Positions 1 to 13,329 of a stretch of 64,000 nt of DNA are shown piece after piece. Origin of the DNA: Lampris incognitus (taxonomy: Eukaryota > Chordata > Actinopteri > Lampriformes > Lampridae). Position 1 is the first letter of the stretch, and each line of letters begins with the position of its first letter. The translations under genes and the position numbers were made by a program. The notes beneath the pieces were generated by a model. The model saw only the letters and a list, made by a program, of their open reading frames with translations. It was not told the DNA's origin and did no database searches. Location of the stretch: NCBI RefSeq assembly GCF_029633865.1, contig NC_079222.1:30185311-30249310 (forward strand), read 5' to 3'.

Positions 1-281
1 TCCCGCGGTGCGGGCGATATGGGTTCGCGTCCCGGCCGCGGCAGTTCCTGTGGTTGCCCCCCGAATTCGCTACATTGGTGTCAGAAGTGGGATGGTGAGA
101 CCGTGAGGTCATCGGAAGCGCATGCGCCCAGAGGCATGAGGGAGCTGATATGCTTAAGCGCGGGGACGCGCTTCCCAAAGGAGGGGGGTAGTGTAGCGTG
201 CATGGATAAGTAGACACGTTGGTACTAGACTAACGGGTCTGACCCTTTAGTCGAGCGGTTAGTGATGTCTCCCGCGGTGCG
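1..281 (+). mobile_element. Truncated short LTR retrotransposon, TRIM-like
   Basis: Positions 1-74 look like the 3' part of an LTR ending CGCTACA. A primer-binding-site-like stretch (TGGTGTCAGAAGTGGG) follows from 76. Only about 115 bases of internal DNA come next, ending in a purine tract (AAAGGAGGGGGG, 177-188). A second LTR start, TGTAGCG, lies at 192. The 13 bases TCCCGCGGTGCGG occur at both 1-13 and 268-280, which ties the two LTR pieces together; the LTR would be about 150 bp with TGTAGCG/CGCTACA ends. There is no coding capacity. The second LTR breaks off near 281. It could be a deletion relic of a larger gypsy/BEL-type element instead of a true miniature family. Confidence 0.55.
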
Positions 282-312
282 GAAGGAAAAACACTGGTTT
301 TTTTCTGTCCGT

Positions 313-347
<35 letters not shown>

Positions 348-1118
348 TCCCCTTCTCCCTGTAGGTGAAAAGAGGGGTGGTTTGTCACCAGGTTCAAACA
401 GTAGAGATGGGGGAGATACGTACACCAGGCGGAGATATGCACTCTACTGACAGCACTCCTCTACATGGATAATAACTTGGTCATTGGGTTACATCTTACT
501 CGTGTTACACTGGTATTTTACACGTAGGCAAAAACAAATTAAGTTTGTCACTGTGTAAAATTTGCTAAGCAACCGTTGTTGTGACAAATTACTGTTAAAA
601 TGGCACCACATTAGCGTGTGGCGTTAGTTGCCGAGTGGGAATGGAAATGGCAGCCAGTTTGTTAGGCATACGCAAATTTAAGAGATCAACAAGAGAGATA
701 AGAGAAACTGTGGTCATCTCACACACACACACACACACTTAGTCACATAGACAAACTTCATACACACTAACACACACATTAACACACACATTAACACACA
801 CACACACACACACACAGGCACACATGATCAGAGGGGAAGTAGGCATTGTGGACAGACACATATATTACTGGAGTCACAGCAGCCGACACATTTATACTCA
901 TTCACTCTCTCGTTGCTCTTGTTGTTTACTTGATGACACTCTGGTTTCCCGCTTTTCTGTTCACCGTTTCGAAGCGTTTCTCTTCATGAAAGCCACAAGG
1001 ACATAGCAGTCATCGTCTTTCACTTCATTCATATAAACATAGTCTTAACCGCTAGCCGTGGGACCCGTCCCTAATCCAGGCCAAGAAGACTCTCCCGTGT
1101 TGATTGTTGTCCTCAACC
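282..1118. other. Upstream flank of fyb1 with CA/GT tracts
   Basis: Holds a (GT)n tract at about 314-346 and (AC)n tracts at about 720-738 and 796-816. No open frame of interest and no convincing TATA box is visible. The 5' end of the fyb1 first exon lies somewhere in its 3' part but cannot be placed from sequence alone. Confidence 0.5.
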
Positions 1119-1121
1119 ATG
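1119..1121 (+). CDS. fyb1: fyb1 exon 1 (initiator Met only)
   Basis: ATG in a good Kozak context (A at -3, G at +4 after splicing) followed at once by the donor GTAAGT. Only the Met codon is coding in this exon; the rest is 5' UTR of unknown length. Confidence 0.85.
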
Positions 1122-4100
1122 GTAAGTAAATTATTCTTATCTGTTGTTGTTTTGAGGGTTTTTTTTCCTCTCAAACTCTTTATCCTACTGACCTACTGAA
1201 AAAAAGGGAACTACGTAAGAAATAAAAATAATGGAAGTTTTTAACTTTGAGATCTTGGGTATATACGACTATCACTGTTTGTTCATTGAAGAGGAACTTA
1301 ACTAAAGCTTTGCTACATCTTTCCATTGATGGTATTTTAGCCATGAGGCGAGCTGTTGAAGTTTGATTGACCAGCAGATGGTAACTAATTGGGGTGCTAA
1401 GGCCGTAAACACCCGTTGAGTTAAACTGACTGCTAAATCCAACCGTCAGGGGCACGCATGATGAGAGAGTGAAAGAAAGTCTGTTTTTCCTCCATCTGAT
1501 TCAGCAGAATGGCCAAACAGATCAATACAGCCATTGCGGTGTCACCTTCTAAAACTTTGCAGTCTTTCTGTGTCAAAACTCTTATTATAAGTTTGCTTTA
1601 AAAATAGAAAAATAAAGAAGATCCGCTTCAAGCGTTCAAGTTTTTAATAACAAGATGTCAGTTTAAGCAGTTCTAAAGTGGTTAATGACCCCAGGATTTC
1701 GGGAACATGATTGGGGAAGTTAGCGGATGTGTAAAAAGCTGAGAAAGTTCCAGCTAAAAGACGCTAACTGCCAAGTCTCATGACTGAATTATTCTGTATT
1801 AGCTTCCATAGAACGAATAGACTAACTAGCATTTTGTTGTTGATAGTCCATACACATTTCACAACTTGTGTTACATGTTACACATACTGGCTTAAGTATT
1901 AGAGAAGTAGCACTATGGCTTGGTGTTCTGGATGCTGTTTCAGCTACATTGCAAAACACAGCTGTGGCAGGCGAGTTTTCACACCTCTAGAAAAAAAAAA
2001 GTTTCCTCTGTTTTATCCAAAGAGACCACTGTTAGATTTTTCAGCAGGCTGCAGGAAAACTGATTTGTTTTGTCTGTCAAATACAGTCTGTTTTATAATT
2101 GCAATCATAATAATATACACCACTGATAGGTACTACAGCATTAGTGTATGAGCATTAGCATTAGCCACTAAACTCCTCGGGCAGGTGTGGGGGGCACAAT
2201 GAATGTCATATCAAAGCAATTATTAATAGGCTTGGGTTGCACAGGAAGTAGAAAAGCCTCAGCATTCAGAGTCTAGTTCTTTGTATTTCCTGAGCTTTGC
2301 GGGTAAAATAATGACCACTTTCTTACAGATTGCTTTACAAGCATTCGCAGTATTATCGATGTTTTGAAAATAACAGCTTTTTGGAAAAGCAAGAGTTGTG
2401 ATTTTGTGATGTAGCACTTGTTAAGTAATTTTGGGTTTACTGTAGTTGAGCAACAGCAGCATGACAAAGGCGTTTTCCTCTCTTCTTCTTCTCATTAACT
2501 TCATATCCTGCCACAGTCAGGTTAGGTGTAACATGCAAGAATACAACACAACGGTTAGAAGCTAAAGGCACTTTAGCTTCTAACTATCTAATATTTACTA
2601 TAACCTCTAACTCTCCCCTAAGAAGTTTACAAAATTGTTTGAATCAAATGTATCTGTCACTCACAAATATCCAGGCAGCAGTGTTTTCAGGTGATGCTTA
2701 TTACACTGAGGTACTCTAGTCTCATTCTGCTTCTATATCGGCAACCTGAATGTGTTGCTAAGTGTCACTTTCTTAAAAAAATATATTTTAGAGAGATATA
2801 CATCACTCTACATATGCCCAAGCTTTATTGTATTTTCCCTTGATGCTTAGCTTCACGTTGTGGTATTTTTCCCATGTTTCACAGCTTCTTTTTCTTCGCA
2901 TTGGTTGTGTCCTTTTCCTCTTATCTGCACTTCCTGCTTTAGGTTGGCTTATGTCTCGGACTCCATTCAAACCAGTCTCATTAAACTGGGTGTGGCTGCT
3001 GCTGAAACCCAGTCAACCTGCCTGTATGGCATTTATCAACAAGGCTGGTAGTTTTCATGTTGCTCAGGACAAAGTTCACTGGTGTGGATGCCACCTAAGG
3101 CTCACAAAGACAAACTGCCTTATGTTTTGGCATCCTGTGCCATCCCAGCTGGATCCTGCTGCATCTCTGAACCAGGGACAGTAGTTCTGTGTGCGCCTTT
3201 TCGGATCATGGCCCTTTGTTGATCACACAATAGAACATAATAGCATTTTACTACAGCAAGCCTCTTCAATGCAACACATGGTATGGCTCCTTGCAGCTAA
3301 AGCAACAACCCACTACAAAAAAGTTGCAAACAGTCCAGCTAGATATGACGAATTACTGTAGTAAATGCTCAGCAAAAACACTTTCGATTTACTTGGACCA
3401 AAAACATTTTAGAATTTGGTGTAATGCATGCTTAATTCTTTATAACCATGACAAACTAGGATGTGGATGCTACTTCCATCAACAGGTGGTCTGAGAAATA
3501 ATGAGGCACTCAAGATTACCTGGTAAGTTCTAAAATCCACACACTTAGTCATATTAGCCCAACTACCATACATCTGAGTTTCCTCTGAATCTCTTACACG
3601 GGTTTTTATCTCATATATTTTTTTTTCTATACTGGAGTATTTTTTGATTCATGACTGCTTTTGCAGCAAGAGTTTTGTTTTTGATGGAATATCAACTACA
3701 CACAGAGTTTATCCTTTATCTTAACACAGCCTTATTAGTCCACATTCACCTGTTGCTTTACTTTACCTTCCTCAATTGCTTTTCCAGTGTCCACGGCACA
3801 CTGTACTACGGGTAAAGCCTTTGTTTGATAAGCATCACAATGTGGGATTCTAACACTCAACTAGGAACACTACCTAAGCTGAGGGCGAAAGATTAATGAG
3901 GTCATATGTTGGAAAGGGTAATTGAAATGAGTATAATGATTCTTTCCCAATATCAGTAAACAGTTGACAGAAAATCGCTAGAATTAGACAAGATTTGAAG
4001 ATCATGCTTAACAAAATCTTTCTTGGGGCATCCGGGTGGCGTACCGGTCTAGTCTGTTGCCTACCAGAAGAGGGCCTTTAGCGCTGGCAATAAGGAGGAG

Positions 4101-6748
4101 TTGAGAAAAATCCAATGAGACCTTAAAGTGAGAATCAGGGAGGCTAAAGATAACTACAGGAGGAAGTTGGAGCAGAACCTCCGACAGAACAACATGAGAG
4201 GTCTGGAGTGGTATGAAGACCATCACTGGTTTCAGGCCGACTTGCAGCAGAGCAGTGGAGGGCAGCTTGGACAGCGCCCATGAACTTAATGTGTTTTTTA
4301 ACAGATTGGACACAATGACCCCTCCCCATCCCCGCCGGTCTCATCTGTTGCTTGCCCTCACCAACCGTCAACTTCACTGCCCCTCCCTCCCCCTCCTCCT
4401 TACATCCCCTCAGCCTCCAGTGGGGGCCCAACCCCCCCGGGTTCCTGACGACCCCCACCCCCCTACCTGTAACACCTACAGTGTGCTTCGCGGTTGACCA
4501 TGTCAGAAGACAGTTGATGAGACTTCAAGCAAGCAAGGCAGCAGGCCCAGATGGTGCGCTGCATTAGCGCCTCCTCTGGTCGGTCAGGTGGCCTGTTCAT
4601 GGGTGGCTGGGGGGGAACCGGGGGGAATAGCGTGATCCTCCCACGCGCTGTGTCCCCCTGGTGAAACTCCTCACTGTCAGGTGAAAAGAAATAGCTGGTG
4701 ACTCCACATGTATCGGAGGAGGCATGTGGTAGTCTGCAGCCCTCCCCGGATCGGCAGAGGAGGTGGAGAAGCGACTGGGACGGCTCGGAAAATAGGGTAG
4801 TTGGCAAAGTACAATTGGGGAGAAAAACGGGTTAAAAAAGGCACAAAAAATCTTTCTTTAACAGATGTTTTTCATTTGACTTAAAACTTTTACCTCTGCT
4901 TAAAAATTAAAAACTTACCTCACTTACAGTAGAAATTAACATTCAGAATTAGATAATTGCATACATGAATGTATATCAAACAGTTTAAATATGTTTTAAT
5001 CCATGTAGTTTTAAATCATGCTATGTCTTTTCCCTCTATTTGATTGCGGCAACCTTCTCTGTCTTTTCCTTAAAGTCGCGTCTGCCTCTGAAGACATGTC
5101 TGAATTGTTCACTAAAAACATGCCACAATTTTGTTCTAATTCTGTGTTCAATTTAGTTTCAGGATCTGACTGACTAAATATTGAGTCACACTTTTAGACC
5201 GATTCTGAGTCAGTCAGTTGGATGACATTTTAATTTAATTTATTTCTGGCTATGATTCTGAATTGAGATTGTGCTGCTTTTCTTCTTTCTTTTTTTTTTT
5301 GTCCCCACTAGGACGGTAAGGCTGATGTAAAGGCCATCATGGCTCGTTTCCAGGCTGGTGGGGCCAGTGGTGCTGAAGAGACATCTTCCTCGTCTACGGG
5401 AAATCAGAAGACAGCCCTGCACCCCACCCTGTCATCTGGCCCTCCTGTGCAGCCTAAGAAACCGGTCTTGGAGAGCCTGTCGGGGAGCGCTGTCACTATT
5501 CCTCCAAAATCCACCGTCTTAAAAAGTACTGTCTCCAGTACAAGTGCTCCAGAGGTGCGACAGTTGTCAAAGACCAAAGCCCTGGCTAGTGTTTTTTCCA
5601 ACGCCCAGGAGGTCACTAACGGAAACGTGAAACCTTCCCATGTTCATACACAGCAGTTCCCTTTGAAAACAGCTACTTCACAGAACAATGAGCATAAAAG
5701 CCCTATACCCAAACCTCCTCTTCACAAGCCCTCCCTAAGCTCCACCTTGCCTGAATCCAAGCCTGCCTTTACCAAACCACCCTGGGTGAAAGAAAGCAGC
5801 AGTGGTTCACTATCCACTCCTGGTTCCACCCTGCAGAAAAACCTGCCCCCACCACAAAAACCCAGCAGCAGTATTGCAAAGTTACGAAGACAGAATGACG
5901 AGGTGGCAGGAGTTAACACGGATTTTGTAAATAAACCTTTCCACACGATAAACTCTCAACCCGCTGCAAATATATTTACTGCTCAGAGTGCCTTTAATAA
6001 GGAGAGGGACAAGACTAACCAATCAGAGGGTGGCTTAAAAAGGGAGGGGTCAAACAAACTACCCCTCCATGTTTCTAACTCCTCCCCTCCTCCCAAACCT
6101 CCAGCCAGTAAGAAGCCTAGCTTATTGAAGGGCCCACCTGGTTCTTCACCCCAGATCAACAGCATTAGTAGTGGTGCCACTTTGGGCCCCAAGCGAAATC
6201 CTCTACCCAACAGTTTGGCCCTGGGCCCTGCCCCAGCCAAGCCCAATCGGCCCCCAAGAGTGAATCTGGAAAGATTCAGAGGAGATGGTGTGGTGCCTGG
6301 CAATGGTAAGTCATTGCTAAGTTATTGAAATAATTCTATTTGAAATAATTATTCAGTACATAGGAAATTATTTTTTCATCACCCCAGTCTCACAAAAAAA
6401 ATGTATACAACTTATTTGCAATAGCTAAAATGCATTAATTGCCAATGCTCTGTCGCATGGCTATGATGCATGCCATCTAGTCTCATTGGGCCACACATGA
6501 CCATGCCACTTTGTGATGAGAATACTCTAGTTTCCTCCCACAGTCCCAAGTTGGGACTGTGGGAGGAACTAGAGAACCCGGGGGAAACCCACACAGACAC
6601 GGGGAGAACATGCAAACTCCACACGGAAAAGGACCTGGGATGACCCCTGAAGTTGGACAACCCCGGGTTTCGAGCCCAGGACCTTCTTGCTGTGAGGCGA
6701 CCGCACTAAACATGCACACACATGCGTATATACGTATATATATATATG

Positions 6749-6803
<55 letters not shown>

Positions 6804-9800
6804 GTGTGTGTGTGTGTGTGTGTGATTGAAATATTGGAAAATTGGAATGTAAAACATTCTTGGCACAGGAAAAAAAGCCTAAATCAATATTGTAGGGATG
6901 TTTTGACTTTTACAACAATGGTAGACCCAGCGGTGAAACTACCATATATACAGCTAAGGCAGCTGCATTGGAACCCGCACGCGCGGACTCCTCTTTTTAT
7001 CGCCACTATCGTATCAAAGATCTCGAACACTGGGTCTACAGGTTACAGTATGCTCAAAAAGGTGCAAAATGTGTCTGCACGTAATTATGGACATGGGCAA
7101 TATGCAGTAGAATAGATGATTTCACACAGTGAAAAGCCCGAAAAGTACGCCTATGATGTAAGTAGAACTTATTTAGTATTTATTTGACTAATAATCAGCC
7201 TAAACATGTGCTTTGCGTTTATAAAGGCTATACGTAGACATGAATCATGTTGTCTATGTGTGGGTGCGCCGTCACATATTATGTTTTCATCTGTTATGCT
7301 GCTCCGACAGCAGGTTTTGGTAAGTAGGTCAGTCTATCACTATCTTGGCATTGCTATTATGACTCCTCTTCTGTGGCACGGTGTTCTGTTTTCCAGGTAA
7401 TCACTTCATTTAGGACTGTGCAGCACATTTCGCTGTTGCTGGTCATTTTGAAGCAGCATGCTTTCACTTCTTAAGTTCGCTACTGACATTACATTACATT
7501 ATGTTACACTTGACTGTGACGGGCAGGCTGGGGCCCGCTATGGACATCTTGCATAAGGGCCCGGCGCTGACTCCTCACACTGCTACACTTACAGTCGTGG
7601 TGTTTAATTGGACTTGCACCGTTCTGGTGTCAGTCTTTACATAAGTACTGGCCCCATTAGTCTTGAGTTGGACTTGGACTTGACTCAGACTTGCCCCCTC
7701 CCTCCCCACACTTTCTCTGGTCTCACCTTGAGTGGTCTTGACATCAAGCTAGAAAACAGTTATGTCATATCTCGGTGTGTCTCAATACCCAGTGAGCTGT
7801 CCACATAGGGAGCATTTAAAGTCATCAAATGCATGACACAGAGGCTGTCTCAGTAAATATGCAGCTACTAAGGTTTCTTATTTTGTCCAGGTTCTGACAA
7901 AGTACTAAGCATTTTATACTTAGAACTCATATTTTTTGGCTAAATCCAAGACCCAAATCAGTCACTTCATGGAAAGATTGGTTGGATTCTGGGTGGAAAA
8001 TTGCTTCTTGTGGGAGTAAAAATGGGACTAGAAGCATAACAAAGATAATTTATTTCAGCTTTAATGGCAGCTCTCTGCTGTCTGAATTACACTGCCTATC
8101 AAGAGTCCCTGATGACGATAACATTAGTTTGTGTTTCATCTTTGTTAAATTACCACTAAGATTATGTTTTATTAATTTTCTATTCAACTTGTTTGAGCTG
8201 CAGGTGAAGTTAGTTTAATGCTATATGTTAACGTTGCTAATGCTAAAGCTGTCACATACTGCTTACAATCAATACTGATTAAAATGTGCTGTACACTGAA
8301 TTTCACGCCACCAGGCACTGTTTACATGTTGCTGATCAATTATGTAACTATTTCAAGAACAGAAACATGTAGACAAATGGACACAACTATGTGAATAGAG
8401 TAACGTTAGATAAAGCACATCTGGGGGGGTGTCCGAGTGGCGTAGCAGACTGTTCCATTGCCTACTGACCAACACGGGGATCGCCGGTTCGAGTCCCCGT
8501 GCTGCCTCCAGCTTGGTTGGCCATCCCTGCAGACACAACTGGCCGTGTCTGCGGGTGGGAAGCCGGATATGGGTATGTGTCCTGGTCGCTACACTAGCAC
8601 TTCCTCTGGTTGGTCGGGGCGCCTGTTCAGGGGGGTGGGGTAGGGGCACTGGGGAGACTTACGTGATCCTCCCACGCGCTAAGTCCCCCTGGCAAAACTC
8701 CTCACTGTCAGGTGAAAAGAAGCAGCTGGCAACTCCACATGTATCGGAGGAGGCATGTGGTAGTCTGCAGCCCTCCCCGGATCGGCAGAGGGGTGGAACA
8801 ACAACCAGGACGGCTCAGAAGCGTGGGGTAATTGCACAGATACAATTGGAGAGAAAAAGGGAAAAAAAAAAAAAAGCTAACGCACATCTACCTACGTAGA
8901 CTGATGGACTCTTATCATGAATATCTAAATATCCCTTCACTCAAAGTATTATCGCTAATATGGATTGTTTAAAAATAATTTAAGGTATTTATACACAATG
9001 GAGGACTGTTACTGAAACTAATGAAACTCAAAAGCATTTTTGCATCACTAAAAAGACAGACCTCATATTTTATTGAACATATCTAATTTGCACATTTTAC
9101 CTTGCCTCCATCTATGAAGAAGGTTGCAGTATCTCTTAAAACCTGTCCTTTGCTTATTTCCTTGCCAGTTGTGGTCAGAGTCAGATAGTCACAAAAGTCA
9201 CAAATGTACCTATCATCCCATGTTTTACAGAAGAGCTTAAACCTTAAGAATATGTTAAATGTCATTTATTCTGAGTCCTCGGTCTGAGAATCGAAACGAT
9301 ATTTAGAGCATCATGAGATGGTCATACTAAAATCGACACCTCAAAGTAAGTTGAGTCAGTTCATCTGGACAGAACGTTTATTGACAGGTACGTTTCATCA
9401 CTCATCTAAGTGACCTCTTAAGTCTCAACTGACTGCAGGTACCCCCACCCTTATAAACAATACAGTTTCATATTGACCGAAAACAATGATCAGTTTCATA
9501 TGCAAACTGCCGTGCACATTAGCTAGTTTCAAAGGCCATGTGTACTATTATATTATCACAGGATTTGGGAATGTTGCAATCACAGCATTGCAAGATGGCA
9601 ACAGATGTACTCTTAGGCCCCCCCCCCCGGTTCAGGAATGGTCGTTCCTTCTTCTCATAGATGGCCTCTTTGACTCCCCATTCAAACCAGCGTTCCTCCC
9701 TATCAAGGATGTGCAGATCCTCATCCTTGAAGGAGTGGCCACTGGCCTGTAGATGGTGTAGACTGTGGAGTCCTGGCCTGACGTGTTAGCTCTCCTGTGT

Positions 9801-12722
9801 TGTGCCATCCTCTTGGCCAGCGTCTGTTTGGTTTCCCCAATGTGCAAGTCATGGCAATGCTCTCAGCACTAAACAGCGTACACTACACTCACTGGCCACT
9901 TTATTAGGTACACCTTGCTAGTACCGGGTTGGACCCCCTTTTGCCTTCAGAACTGCCTTAATCCTTCGTGGGCATAGATTCAACAAGGTACTGGAAACAT
10001 TCCTCAGAGAGTTTGGTCCATATTGACATGATAGCATCACACAGCTGCTGCAGATTTGTCGGCTGCACATCCATGATGCGAATCTCCCGGTCCACCACAT
10101 CCCGAAAGGTGCTCTATTGGATTGAGATCTGGTGACTGTGGAGGCCATTTGAGTACAGTGAACTCATTGTCATGTTCAAGAAACCAGTCTGAGATGATTC
10201 GAGCTTTATGACATGGCGCGTTATCCTGCTGGAAGTAGCCATCAGAAGATGGGAACACTGTGGTCATAAAGGGATGGACATGGTCAGCAACAATACTCAG
10301 GTAGGCCGTGGCGTTGACACGATGCTCAATTGGTACTAAGGGGCCCAAAGTGTGCCAAGAAAATATCCCCCACACCATTACACCACCACCACCAGCCTGA
10401 ACCATTGATACAAGGCAGGATGGATCCATGCTTTCATGTTGTTGACGCCAAATTCTGACCCTACCATACCAATGTCGCAGCAGAAATCGAGACTCATCAG
10501 ACCAGGCAACGTTTTTCCAATCTTCTATTGTCCAATTTTGGTGAGCCTGTGCGAATTGTAGCCTGTTTCCTGTTCTTAGCTGACAGGAGTGGCACCCGGT
10601 GTGGTCTTCTGCTGCTGTAGCCCATCTGCCTCAAGGTTCGACGTGTTGTGCGTTCAGAGATGCTCTTCTGCATACCTCGGTTGTAATGAGTGGTTATTTG
10701 AGTTACTGTTGCCTTTCTATCAGCTCGAACCAGTCTGGCCATTCTCCTCTGACCTCTGGCATCAACAAGGCATTTTCGCCCACAGAACTGCCGCTCACTG
10801 GATATTTTCTCTTTTTCGGACCATTCTCTGTAAACCCTAGAGATGGTTGTGCGTGAAAATCCCAGTAGATCAGCAGTTTCTGAAATACTCAGACCAGCCC
10901 GTCTGGAACCAACAACCATGCCACGTTCAAAGTCACTTAAATCACCTTTCCCCCCCATTCTGATGCTCGGTTTGAACTGCAGCAGATCGTCTTGACCATG
11001 TCTACATGCCTAAATGCATTGAGTTGCTGCCATGTGATTGGCTGATTAGAAATTTGCGTTAACAAGCAGTTGGACGGGTGTGCCTAATAAAGTGGCCGGT
11101 GAGTGTATATTGCTGTTATTGCCAAGAGAGCCGATCCTTGGGGTGGACCAATTTCTAGCACAGTGTTCGGGGTTTGAAAGCAATTGAGACACGGTGTTTG
11201 GAAAATATGCGTCTCGACTGTTCCGACACTCCCGCCACATACAGAATCACCACTGGTTTATGCTTAGACAGCTGTTGTCCTTCTCCTCTCTTCGATTGGC
11301 TGGTCCACTGTTCGGGCGTCTTCCTGGCTTTGACAAATGCCCAGTTAGGATAACCACACTTAGCCGCTGTGTCAGTGAGTTGTTGTCAGCTCAGTGGTAC
11401 AGCGTCCTGATGATTGCTAGTTTGTGCTCCAGTGAATGATGAGCGTCAAACCTCAAGTGTTAATCAGTATGTGTTGGTTTACGGTAAACATCAACAATCA
11501 AATGTCCCCCATCACCGATTGCAATTTCCCAGTCTAAGAAGGCTAACCTGTCATTTTTCACATCCTCCCTGGTGAACTTGATGTGGTTGTCCACAGAGTT
11601 AATGTGGTTGGTGAAATATGGTATGTCCTGAGATTTAATTTTAACCCATGTGTTGTCTGAAGATCTGAACCAATGGCTAGTTGGTGTCCCTGGATAGGAC
11701 ATCTGAGCCCTCTTTTTCACTTCCTCCACATACAAGTTGGCCACTATAGGTGAGACTGGGGAACCCATAGCACACCCATGCTTCTGCCTATAGTACTGCC
11801 CCCTGGGTCATTTTGTAATTTCATTTGGAGTACCTCCACTAATTCATCAACAGGAACACACCTGAAGAGAGACTTAACTTCGTAAGAGACCATTCTTTTA
11901 TCCCCCTCCAAAATGATGTCCCTCACCTTATTCACAAAATCCATATTGTTCTGAATGTGATGTTCTTTACTGCCTACCAACGGGTTAAGAATAGACACCA
12001 AAAGCTTAGAGATGTTACAGGTCACTGAGTTAATCATACTAACAATAGGCCCTAATGGCACATTCTGTTTATGCATCTTAGGTAAACCATATAGACTTGG
12101 TGTAGCTTCCCCTGGGTATAATCTATGGTACAAATTTCTGTGAACAGAAGATACATAAACAAGATTATGGTCCATTCGCCGGCAGCCATACCAACATGTA
12201 CCCTGGCTCTGCCAAATGATGGAAGCTAAGCAGGTATAGGCTTGGCTAGTACTTGGATGGGAGACCTTCCGGGAAAACAGAGTTGCTGTAGGAAGTGGGG
12301 TTGGTGGACTAGTACGGGGCAGTCTTCCCTCTGGTCCTAATAAAAAAACCAACAAAGATCAAATTCCAATGCCCCAGGGCAGCGACAGGGACACTGTGCT
12401 GTAGGAGATGGCGTCCTTCAGATGAGACGTTAAACTGAGGTCCTGATACTCTGTGGTCATTAAAGATCCCATGGCACTTATGGCAAAGAGTAAGGGGTTC
12501 CCTGGTGTTCTGGGAAAATTCCAAACCTGGCTCTCTCCATATGGCCACATAAATGCTCCCATATAATTGGCTCAATGATTCCTCCCTCTCCACCTCAAAC
12601 TGATGTGTGGTGAGCGTTCTAGTGCAAAATGGCTGCCGTGCATCACCCAGGTGGTGCTACACATCGGTGGTGGTTGAAACGAGTTGCCCCCTTCAATGTG
12701 AAGCGCTTTGGGTGTCTAGAAA

Positions 12723-12774
<52 letters not shown>

Positions 12775-13293
12775 CCCTGTGACGGCCTGGCGGCCTGTCC
12801 AGGGTGTCTGCCCGCCTGCCGCCCAATGACTGCTGAGATAGGCTCCAGCATCCCCGTGATCCTGAGAGCAGGATAAGCTGTTTGGATAATGGATGGATGG
12901 ATTATCATTATTATCATTTGTATGAATCAGCGCACAAATGTGCACAGAGGCACAGGACACCATCATTATAGGGTTGTTGTGAGACATTTGTGGGGAGGAA
13001 CTCTGCTCAGGTATTTCTCTTTCTGTGGCAGCCCTTAGTCATTTTCTATAAAAGTTGTAAAAGAGAAGCCCAGCCTTACTCACGAGCAAAAACTTGTTTG
13101 AACACGTTACAGTAAGCTGCATGTGCATTGGTTTAACTGAAATTAGCCAATCAACTTGTAGTTTCCCATAACTCCTTAAACCCAAGTACAAGCTCAGATT
13201 GCTTTCTGCTTGCTACACAAATTTGTCCTCTGAGTTAATCAACTGATACACAAAATATATATATATATATCTGCCCTCACACTACCAATTTTT

Positions 13294-13329
<36 letters not shown>

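Larger units (their letters stand above)
1122..5311. other. fyb1: fyb1 intron 1
   Basis: 4.2-kb intron, donor GTAAGT, acceptor CCCCACTAG. Apart from the SINE/LINE composite at 4025-4846 I see nothing recognisable. The open frames at 2828-3184 and 1915-2151 have no family match and no splice logic. Confidence 0.7.

Noticed and set aside
2828..3184. A 118-aa gene in fyb1 intron 1
   Set aside because: No recognised domain, no splice or codon support; probably a chance frame.
12181..12310. A 5S rRNA gene
   Set aside because: Diverged, with an indel in the middle and attached to a SINE body.
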